DNA from: an uncultured Coprococcus sp. | Lineage (GTDB): Bacteria > Bacillota > Clostridia > Lachnospirales > Lachnospiraceae | Assembly (NCBI GenBank): GCA_900548215.1 | Contig: URJI01000023.1 | Span: 1 to 30,236, forward strand | DNA: 30,236 nt | Direction: 5' to 3' | Part shown: in pieces, positions 1-5,902 of the stretch | Numbering within the stretch: position 1 is the first letter of the stretch | Layout of the letters: every line of letters starts with the position of its first letter | The notes under the pieces: model-generated | Seen by the model: the letters and a program-made list of their open reading frames with translations, nothing else | What the model was told of the DNA's origin: nothing | Database searches by the model: none | Made by a program: the position numbers and the translations under genes

Positions 1-2
1 TA

Positions 3-911
3 CTACTCTGTTTTTGGAAGTGCATCAAGATCCACATAATTTGGATATAATGAAGTATCATACTTGCTCATTCCTGAACCTATCAGTTCACCGTAGTAAT
101 GCTTTACATGTTCACCATAGTCCTGGCTCGGCAGATCACGTATATCCGTCGGAACAGAAAGCCCCAGTGTACACTCCATTGTCTCACCGGCATCCAGCTT
201 GATGGTAAAGTATCTTTTCCTGTCCTCACCTTCCGTATAGACCGGCTTGTCGAAATAACACAAAGCTTCATGATACCCCCATTCATCTGTATCCTCCGAT
301 TTATATATGACATCCATTGGGAACAGGGTCTCTATCGGAGTTGTGGAGCTAACGTTGGTGATCCTGCACTTTACAAAATATATCCTGTTTGTTACCTCTA
401 TGTTCACAGTATGTTTTTCTATGACATCTGCATACTTATTCATTACTGCATCTATTTCGTCCCCTTCATATACACCATAATCAGCTTCACGTACTTTCTT
501 AAGTTCTGGAGCCTCTGCATATATGGCATCCCAGTCCATACGTTCGTTTGTGTATCCTGTATCCGGCAGCTCCTGATTGATAAAATACTTGGCAGGATAT
601 CTGGTCTCATTGGCCAGTTCTTCTCCCTCCAATATATCTACCGACAGCATCTCTATCTGTGCACAGCCCTTCATAAGGATGTTGTCTCCACAGCCCTCAC
701 GCTTGTCCTCTGTACCATCTTCTGTACCATCTTCTGTACCGTTTTCTGTCTCGGATGCGTCTGCTTTCTTAGCATCTGTCTCGGAAGCGATCCTGCTCAC
801 CCTGTCCGAAGTACTCTCTTTATTTTTCTGGAAGCTGTATGCAACAATACCGGTAACCGCCAATATAAGTATGATAAGAACCACCATCAATATATCCTTT
901 TTTCTTTTCAT
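3..911 (-). CDS. Membrane-anchored extracytoplasmic protein, unknown function
   Basis: This is a complete 302-residue protein; the TAG stop lies at positions 3-5. It starts with a basic MKRKK stretch and one hydrophobic segment (about residues 7-26), so it is probably an N-terminally anchored or exported protein. Residues about 50-75 form an acidic Gly-Thr-Glu-Asp linker made by a 12-bp tandem repeat. The remaining 220 or so residues look like a folded, mostly beta outer domain rich in Tyr and acidic residues. The start is supported by AGGAG about 8 bases upstream. I do not recognise the family with confidence; it recalls small DUF-type exported proteins of Lachnospiraceae (possibly DUF5028), from memory only. 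It lies downstream of, and on the same strand as, the frameshifted secreted-protein gene at 1086-1566, so the two may once have formed a unit beside the Agr-like operon. Confidence 0.75.
   Translation of the reverse strand: MKRKKDILMVVLIILILAVTGIVAYSFQKNKESTSDRVSRIASETDAKKADASETENGTEDGTEDGTEDKREGCGDNILMKGCAQIEMLSVDILEGEELANETRYPAKYFINQELPDTGYTNERMDWDAIYAEAPELKKVREADYGVYEGDEIDAVMNKYADVIEKHTVNIEVTNRIYFVKCRITNVSSTTPIETLFPMDVIYKSEDTDEWGYHEALCYFDKPVYTEGEDRKRYFTIKLDAGETMECTLGLSVPTDIRDLPSQDYGEHVKHYYGELIGSGMSKYDTSLYPNYVDLDALPKTE
711..746 (-). repeat. 12-bp in-frame tandem repeat (three copies)
   Basis: Three consecutive 12-base units (plus-strand form TGTACCATCTTC, the third copy diverged) encode the Gly-Thr-Glu-Asp repeats in the linker of the protein at 3-911. 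Gain or loss of a unit would stay in frame and change only linker length. Confidence 0.85.
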
Positions 912-985
912 CTCTTACTCCTTTAACTTAAAATGCAGACAGCAGAAAAGCTGTTTTTATTTTTTTCCTTACTTTATATGACGAA

Positions 986-1019
986 TCATCATCCCCGGAT
1001 GTGACACCGGGGATGATGA
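986..1019. terminator. Strong GC hairpin between two minus-strand genes
   Basis: Two perfectly complementary 13-base arms (986-998 and 1007-1019; core CATCATCCCCGG) enclose an 8-base loop. It follows the minus-strand gene ending at 1086. The minus-strand bases after the stem are not a clean U run, so it may be a weak terminator or an mRNA-stabilising hairpin. Confidence 0.55.
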
Positions 1020-1085
1020 AATATTCACAGTCCCGCCTACAGAAGTAGACAGAACTGTTATATACATCAAGGGCATCGATATCTA

Positions 1086-1566
1086 TCAATCAAAGATAAC
1101 ATAGTTCTGGCTTGAGTCAGGACTCCATACACCTCTTGTGTATTCAGCCGCATATGCAGATCTTCTCATCTTGACTCTTGCGTATATCTTATTTTCCTCT
1201 CTGACCCTATTGGTGAAGCTGGCCTTTACCCCCTGCTTGATCATATGTGCATTGGACTTATTTTCTGCATTATATCCATCCAGAGTATCAGTTCCCTGAA
1301 CTCTGTAATACAGGTTAGGACCGCTTGTAGGATGTATATACACCTTTGTATAATCTGTCTTCAGCCTGCTCTCTGTATATCCGACAGAACTTATACTTTT
1401 AAAACTGTAGTCTGTATCCAAATAATTCGGGTAAGTTCCCGGATCTTTTGCAAACGCAGTACCGGCTGCCTCTGCAGCAAAGCGGCGTCATTGCAGCAAC
1501 TATTGCAGCAGCGCCACATATTCTGGAACTGTATTTTACAACCAGTTTCCCCATGAATTTCTTCAT
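1086..1566 (-). pseudogene. Frameshifted small secreted protein gene (DUF2712-like?)
   Basis: The ATG at 1566 has an AGGGGG ribosome site about 9 bases upstream and opens a classical signal peptide (MKKFMGKL, then an Ala-rich hydrophobic stretch). That frame reads into a Cys/Arg-rich nonsense tail and stops near 1399. The frame one base over continues the expected signal-peptidase region (residues AAEAAGTAFAKDP) and a Tyr-rich mature domain of about 120 residues ending NYVIFD at 1086. The switch lies near 1480-1490, at a CTTTG run; removing one T rejoins the frames into a protein of about 159 residues. The mature part recalls small exported Clostridia proteins such as DUF2712 or lactococcin-972-like families, from memory and not certain. 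It could be a true pseudogene, a sequencing error or a +1 frameshift at CTTT. It is divergent from the Agr-like operon and shares its dyad. Confidence 0.7.
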
Positions 1567-1602
1567 TGCATATTCCCCCTTCTCATTCGTTTTTGTGTTT
1601 TC

Positions 1603-1608
1603 ATCCTA
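1603..1608 (-). promoter_or_regulatory. Putative extended -10 of the secreted-protein gene
   Basis: The minus strand reads TG-G-TAGGAT, an extended -10 form, 37 bases before the ATG at 1566. There is no obvious -35. Its distance from the dyad matches that of the plus-strand promoter. Confidence 0.4.
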
Positions 1609-1639
1609 CCATGAGAAGACATTCTGCAACCAAATTTAT

Positions 1640-1711
1640 CTGTGAACGGTCAAAAATAGGGGGTGAATGAATCAAACTGCCCGTTCACCCCCTATTTTTG
1701 ACCGTTCGCAG
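1640..1711. promoter_or_regulatory. Divergent dyad with LytTR-like direct repeats
   Basis: Two 28-base arms (1640-1667 and 1684-1711) are complementary at 27 of 28 positions around a 16-base loop. On the plus strand CCCGTTCAC (1680-1688) and ACCGTTCGC (1701-1709) form imperfect 9-bp direct repeats with a 12-bp spacer. That is the repeat length and two-turn spacing known for AgrA/LytTR operators. On the minus strand ACCGTTCAC (1650-1642) and the weaker TTCATTCAC (1671-1663) have the same spacing. Assuming the -10 boxes at 1743 and 1603, both pairs are centred near -50 and -71 of their promoters. This suggests one symmetric site activating both units. No U tract follows the arms, so a terminator is less likely. 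Confidence 0.6.
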
Positions 1712-1742
1712 ATTATTTCCGTCTAACGACAAAGAAAGATTG

Positions 1743-1748
1743 TATAAT
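1743..1748 (+). promoter_or_regulatory. Promoter -10 of the Agr-like operon
   Basis: A perfect TATAAT lies 28 bases before the AgrB-like start codon. No good -35 is present at the proper distance (1720-1725 reads CGTCTA). This is typical of promoters that need an activator such as a LytTR regulator bound upstream. Confidence 0.6.
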
Positions 1749-1776
1749 GAAGTAATTAATTTTTAGGGGGATTTAC

Positions 1777-2190
1777 ATGATCTTATCCGAAAAAGCAAGC
1801 AAAAAAATCGTATCCATAATGGTTACGAATAACAAAATTGATAATAACCTTGCAGAAGCTTATGAATATTGCATTGATTTCGCTTTAGACCTGATATTTT
1901 TCAATCTCAGTCTGCTCATTGCCGGTTTTATCACTCACAACTTTATTCTGTCAGTCATATACGTATTCATGCTTGTACCGGTCAAAATGCTTGCGGGTGG
2001 CGCCGACAGAATCAGAAGCAAACATTGCTGCACACTTTTACTTGTAATTATTTTTATATTGCTCATTATTATGGTATCATTTCATCTGTACAGGTATTGC
2101 AACATGATCATGCTGTGCAGCATCATTATATTTGCAAATCAGATTATTGGACATTTGCAATTGCACTTTCATAAGGAGGGACCGCTATGA
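1777..2190 (+). CDS. AgrB-like membrane protein with catalytic His replaced
   Basis: AgrB proteins are membrane cysteine endopeptidases that trim and cyclise the AgrD signal peptide. This 137-residue protein has the family layout: an amphipathic N-terminus, hydrophobic segments at about 35-68 and 85-120, and the characteristic loop at residues 70-85. In S. aureus AgrB the catalytic pair is His77 and Cys84. Here the aligned loop (VKMLAGGADRIRSKHCC) has Cys84 but Asp77 (GAC). It is also shorter than the usual 185-210 residues, so C-terminal segments are missing. AGGGGG precedes the ATG by about 8 bases. Its end overlaps the next start by 4 bases (ATGA), implying translational coupling. No agrD-sized ORF is visible nearby. 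It may be a catalytically altered or sensor-like AgrB homolog. Confidence 0.75.
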   Translation: MILSEKASKKIVSIMVTNNKIDNNLAEAYEYCIDFALDLIFFNLSLLIAGFITHNFILSVIYVFMLVPVKMLAGGADRIRSKHCCTLLLVIIFILLIIMVSFHLYRYCNMIMLCSIIIFANQIIGHLQLHFHKEGPL

Positions 2191-2930
2191 AACTGAATAT
2201 AGCCATCTGCGATGACAACATTGATTTTATGAATAAACTTGAAAAGATGCTTGTTACATACTCGATGAAAAGTGAAATTGATATTCACGCAGACAAGTAT
2301 CCAAGCGGTCACAACCTGTTGGAGGCATACGGCCAGGAAAATGCTTTAAGATATCAGGTTATCATGCTTGACATAGAGATGCCCGGAGAAAATGGCATAT
2401 CCATAGCAAGGGAGATCAAGCGAAATTATGACTTTAGTGTATTGATCGTATTTATAAGCAACTATCCTGAATACATGATGGATTCTTTCTCGGTCCATCC
2501 TTATCACTTTTTGCAAAAGCCTTTGACAACTGAGACTCTTGACGCTCTGATGAACGATATAGAAACCTATTATAGGAAAAACCAGACCCTGATCTCTATC
2601 ATCAGCGATGACTCCATTGAGCACACTATAAATATCAACGAAATCGTCTACATAGAGTGCATAGATTCTGCCAGCCGTACACTGGCATTTCATATGACCG
2701 ATGCCCAGATACACACAACCGGAACACTGTCTTATTGGGAAAAAACCATAAATGACAAAGCATTCATACCATGTTCCAGGAGTGTCATCGTAAATTTGCA
2801 GTTTATACATTTTATCCAGGATAACTCCATTGTACTGAAAACCGGGGATATCATAGGTGTCAGCAAAAGAAACAAAAAAACACTTGTAGACAATTTTATG
2901 AATAAGATAGTGTCCTTACACGACAATTGA
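2187..2930 (+). CDS. LytTR-family response regulator (AgrA-like)
   Basis: The 247-residue protein has an N-terminal receiver domain (about 1-125) with the acidic pocket ICDDN near residue 10, the phospho-acceptor Asp62 in MLDIEMPG, and a conserved Lys in FLQKP near residue 112. The C-terminal LytTR DNA-binding domain (about 140-240) contains the typical NEIVYIECIDS and FIPCSRSVIVNL segments. LytTR regulators bind 9-bp direct repeats about two helical turns apart, as seen in the dyad at 1640-1711. It overlaps the AgrB-like gene by 4 bases and is followed 16 bases later by the kinase gene, its probable partner. The likely role is activation of its own operon and of the divergent secreted-protein gene. 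Confidence 0.92.
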   Translation: MKLNIAICDDNIDFMNKLEKMLVTYSMKSEIDIHADKYPSGHNLLEAYGQENALRYQVIMLDIEMPGENGISIAREIKRNYDFSVLIVFISNYPEYMMDSFSVHPYHFLQKPLTTETLDALMNDIETYYRKNQTLISIISDDSIEHTININEIVYIECIDSASRTLAFHMTDAQIHTTGTLSYWEKTINDKAFIPCSRSVIVNLQFIHFIQDNSIVLKTGDIIGVSKRNKKTLVDNFMNKIVSLHDN

Positions 2931-2946
2931 TTGAGAGGCGGTCATT

Positions 2947-4296
2947 ATGAATTACATAATCAGTGCAATAACTTATATTTTCGATATATTTATCATATCC
3001 TCATATCTGAAAAGCATGCTGAAAAACTTCAAGAAAAAATATTCCGTATGGTACGTTATATCGCTCGCTTCCGTTGAAATACTACTATATGTCAACGAGC
3101 GGCTATCTACCCACTACAGCTTTATTCCGACAACTATCACCACCCTGGCTATAAGTATGCTGACCACATTTGGTTTGAGTTTCTTCTTTGCAAATACAAT
3201 AAAAGCCAGAATCCTGACTGCTTTATCCTTTCAGGTTCTGGTTTCTCTTGGTGAGACATTTTTTACCTTTATTATCACGAACTTCAATCCCTCCATACTT
3301 CAGATCACTGACCGGATTCTGCTGTACAGTATCATGAACCTCGGATCTAAAGTCATGCTTTTTCTTCTATGCATGGTAACTTCTCTTTTTTTCAGGAATG
3401 TAAAATATGAACATCCAGTGGAATACAGCATACTGCTGTTCACGACACCGGTGATAACCGTGACTATTTTTTCATTTACGCCACTGCAGTTCCTGTCTGA
3501 AAGCAACAATCTGCTGTTTTATGAGATTTTGTTTGTATGCCTTACTTTGCTGAATATCGTCAATTATGTTCTTATTCAGAAAACATTTGCCGCAACAATC
3601 ATAAAGTATACAAATATGAATATACAAAGGCAGTTGGATTTTCAAAAGAAAAAGTATGAACAGCTTGGAGAGTCATACAGACAGACAAGACGAATTATAC
3701 ACGATGTAAAAAATCATTACTTCTACATACAGGAGCAGATAAACAACCATCACTACGACCAGCTTCTGGACTACACTTCCGCCGCTATCCAGGATATGGA
3801 GGATCACTATGCCAAGTATAACACCGGCAACCTTGTTATTGATTCTTTCCTGACAAGCTATGACAATCTGGCAGTAAAAAATAATATATCTTTTTACACC
3901 AGGTTAAATCTTGACTTTAACCGTATCCCGGTTGGCGACTATGACCTGTGCACCATACTTGGCAATATCCTTGATAATTGTATAACCGCCTGCAGGATTT
4001 GCAACAATGGTGACAAATATATCAGCATCTCTATTGAAACAACTGATGATGACCGTTTTGTCATCCATTGTGAAAACCGTGCACCTGAAGAAGAAACTAC
4101 CAGATCACGCCGTTCTATAAACCACGGTTTTGGCATGAACAATATCCAGCAGGCAGTGGAAAAATACCATGGTTATTTTGTTTTTAAGCACTCCGGGGAT
4201 ATCTTCTATACAGACATCCTGGTGCCGATCATAGAAGAGTCAAAGAGACTGTACAACGGACATACTTTTAAAAAATCTAATAATATCGTGTCATAA
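2947..4296 (+). CDS. GHKL sensor histidine kinase (AgrC-like)
   Basis: This 449-residue protein has about six transmembrane segments in residues 1-210, followed by a cytoplasmic dimerisation helix with His252 in RRIIHDVKNHY as the phosphorylation site. The GHKL ATPase domain carries the N box GNILDNC (about 339-345) and a glycine-rich GFGMNNI lid near 398. This matches AgrC/ComD-type (HPK10) peptide-sensing kinases that phosphorylate LytTR regulators. It lies in an operon with the AgrB-like and LytTR genes; a GAGGCGG ribosome site precedes the ATG. The usual ligand is a cyclic AgrD peptide, but none is encoded here, so what it senses is unknown. Confidence 0.92.
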   Translation: MNYIISAITYIFDIFIISSYLKSMLKNFKKKYSVWYVISLASVEILLYVNERLSTHYSFIPTTITTLAISMLTTFGLSFFFANTIKARILTALSFQVLVSLGETFFTFIITNFNPSILQITDRILLYSIMNLGSKVMLFLLCMVTSLFFRNVKYEHPVEYSILLFTTPVITVTIFSFTPLQFLSESNNLLFYEILFVCLTLLNIVNYVLIQKTFAATIIKYTNMNIQRQLDFQKKKYEQLGESYRQTRRIIHDVKNHYFYIQEQINNHHYDQLLDYTSAAIQDMEDHYAKYNTGNLVIDSFLTSYDNLAVKNNISFYTRLNLDFNRIPVGDYDLCTILGNILDNCITACRICNNGDKYISISIETTDDDRFVIHCENRAPEEETTRSRRSINHGFGMNNIQQAVEKYHGYFVFKHSGDIFYTDILVPIIEESKRLYNGHTFKKSNNIVS

Positions 4297-4310
4297 TTAT
4301 CATATAAAAT

Positions 4311-4346
4311 CAGGCGTGGATCACACATAGTGTATACCCACGCCTG
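4311..4346. terminator. Bidirectional hairpin terminator
   Basis: Nine-base arms CAGGCGTGG (4311-4319) and CCACGCCTG (4338-4346) lie between the convergent kinase gene and purC. AT-rich sequence flanks both sides, with the better U-rich tail on the minus strand. Confidence 0.6.
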
Positions 4347-4473
4347 TTGAATTTCATCGTCTATACTTTCTTTTGTCTGGCTGCAAGCTTTTTTCTATCC
4401 CCTTAAATCAGTCCTGCTGCGGCCTTTTTTCGATCATATATAAACCACTAGTTACCATACACAATTATATGGA

Positions 4474-5349
4474 TTACTTTCCAAGTGGCTTGCCTGTGAG
4501 TTTCTCGTATCCCTCAAGGTAGATGTCAATAGTCTTCTGAGCGACATCCTCTGGAAGCTTCCATCCCTTGTCCGGGTTAGCCTTCAGCCAATCACGTGCG
4601 AACTGCTTGTCAAATGATGGCTGACCATGTCCTGGCTCATATACATCTGCCGGCCAGAATCTTGAGCTGTCCGGTGTGAGCATCTCATCACCGAGAACGA
4701 TATTGCCGTTCTCATCAAGGCCAAACTCAAACTTTGTATCTGCAATGATGATTCCTCTTGTAAGTGCATACTCTGCACACTTCTTGTAGAGTGTGATCGT
4801 GTACTCCTTGAGCTTTGAAGCGTACTCCTCGCCCTTTCCTGGGAAGTACTTCTCAAGGTGAGCAATACTCTGCTCATATGATATATTCTCATCGTGATCG
4901 CCAATCTCGGCCTTTGTTGATGGTGTGTAGATAGGCTCAAGAAGCTTATCAGACTCCTTAAGTCCCTCCGGAAGCTTGATTCCACATACTGTGCCGTTCT
5001 CCTTGTAGCTTGCCCATCCGCTGCCTGTGATATATCCACGCACGATACACTCGATTGGAAGCATCTCGAGTTTTCTGCACATCATGCTGTTGCCGTCGAA
5101 CTTCTCCTGCTGGAAGAACTCTGGCATATCTTTTACATCAACTGAGATCATGTGGTTAGGAAGGATGTCCTGTGTCATATCAAACCAGAACTTTGACATC
5201 TGTGTCAGAACTGTTCCCTTCTTGGAAATTACATTGTCAAGAATGACGTCGAAGCAGCTTATACGATCTGTAGCTACCATGATCAGACTGTCTCCATTGT
5301 CATAAATCTCACGTACCTTACCTTCTTTGATTGGCTTTAATTCCTGCAT
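4474..5349 (-). CDS. purC: Phosphoribosylaminoimidazole-succinocarboxamide synthase
   Basis: PurC joins CAIR and aspartate with ATP to give SAICAR in de novo purine synthesis, in the cytosol. The protein from the chosen start (MQELKPIKEGKVREIYD) is 291 residues, a usual clostridial length. It shows the family hallmarks: the N-terminal GKVREIYD ATP-grip segment, CFDVILDNVISKKGTVLTQMS, the MLPIECIVRGYITGSGW signature and a C-terminal DTKFEFG and GDEMLTPDSSRFW active-site pair. An upstream in-frame ATG at 5469 would add 40 non-homologous residues; AGGAG about 8 bases before 5349 decides the start. It is monocistronic here, with no other pur genes in view. Confidence 0.95.
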   Translation of the reverse strand: MQELKPIKEGKVREIYDNGDSLIMVATDRISCFDVILDNVISKKGTVLTQMSKFWFDMTQDILPNHMISVDVKDMPEFFQQEKFDGNSMMCRKLEMLPIECIVRGYITGSGWASYKENGTVCGIKLPEGLKESDKLLEPIYTPSTKAEIGDHDENISYEQSIAHLEKYFPGKGEEYASKLKEYTITLYKKCAEYALTRGIIIADTKFEFGLDENGNIVLGDEMLTPDSSRFWPADVYEPGHGQPSFDKQFARDWLKANPDKGWKLPEDVAQKTIDIYLEGYEKLTGKPLGK

Positions 5350-5459
5350 TTTTTTATCTCCTTGATATTTGTATTGTGTCATCAGGCACATACCCGACAA
5401 CCCACGCACATAAATGTGCGGTTTTTGAAAATACCTGTTAGAAATTGTATTCATATAAA

Positions 5460-5489
5460 TGTGTATCACTTTTTATGGCTGCTTGTCAA
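5460..5489 (-). promoter_or_regulatory. purC promoter and about 100-nt leader
   Basis: On the minus strand TTGACA (5489-5484) is followed after 18 bases by TACACA (5465-5460) with an upstream TG, an extended -10. Transcription would begin near 5453, leaving a leader of about 100 bases. The leader contains a hairpin around 5407-5420 (GCACAT/ATGTGC). I could not match it to a known purine, PRPP or ZTP riboswitch by eye. Confidence 0.45.
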
Positions 5490-5581
5490 GGCTTTGACCG
5501 TCCTCAAAATTTTTTTCTCAAAATTTGTCAAGGTTTATGCGCTCCCCGGGATTTTTATTGTGTAAAAGCACATTTTTCATC

Positions 5582-5610
5582 TTTACAACGTCATTTGTGA
5601 TGGCTATAAT
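5582..5610 (+). promoter_or_regulatory. nrdD promoter (TTTACA-N17-TATAAT)
   Basis: TTTACA (5582-5587) and TATAAT (5605-5610) are separated by 17 bases, close to ideal for the housekeeping sigma factor. The predicted start, near 5617, lies inside the first NrdR box. The start codon of nrdD is about 286 bases downstream, so there is a long leader. Confidence 0.7.
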
Positions 5611-5616
5611 AACAGA

Positions 5617-5666
5617 GCACAATATCTAGTGGCTGTCTCACATTATCTCCACCAAATATATTGTGT
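5617..5666 (+). promoter_or_regulatory. Two NrdR boxes
   Basis: The NrdR consensus is ACACWATATATWGTGT. Box 1 (5617-5632, GCACAATATCTAGTGG) fits its core. Box 2 (5651-5666, ACCAAATATATTGTGT) matches at 14 of 16 positions. They are centred 34 bases apart, about three helical turns, as paired NrdR boxes usually are. Box 1 covers the predicted transcription start, so NrdR with dATP would repress nrdD. nrdR itself is not in the window. Confidence 0.8.
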
Positions 5667-5671
5667 TTACA

Positions 5672-5749
5672 TTATTTGTCGCAAGCGTCAGCCTGATGAC
5701 CTACGCACGCATCAGCGTGCTACCTATTTTATTTGTCGCAAGCGTCAGC
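5672..5749 (+). repeat. 21-bp direct repeats flanking a small hairpin in the nrdD leader
   Basis: An identical 21-base sequence containing GTCGCAAGCGTCAGC occurs at 5672-5692 and 5729-5749, 57 bases apart. Between them GCACGC-ATCA-GCGTGC (5705-5720) makes a perfect 6-bp hairpin. A second hairpin (CAGACC/GGTCTG) lies near 5815-5830. The stretch 5350-5902 has no gene; besides the purC and nrdD control signals it holds only these structures. Confidence 0.7.
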
Positions 5750-5902
5750 TTATTTTCTTTATAAATAATTCCATGTGGCATGGGCAGCCGCATCTACTAT
5801 ATGACGTCAAACCAGACCTGAAAGGTCTGATTTCAGTTAATTTGAATGATTGGAATATTAGGATTAAATTTAGCATTGAATTGGAAGAGGGAGGCTATTG
5901 TT

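Noticed and set aside
1640..1711. Reading the long dyad as a transcription terminator
   Set aside because: It lies between divergent genes, where no terminator is needed, and lacks a U tract. The LytTR-like repeat spacing is a better explanation.
5350..5453. Purine, PRPP or ZTP riboswitch in the purC leader
   Set aside because: I see a hairpin, but not the conserved cores of these riboswitches by eye. A covariance search would decide.
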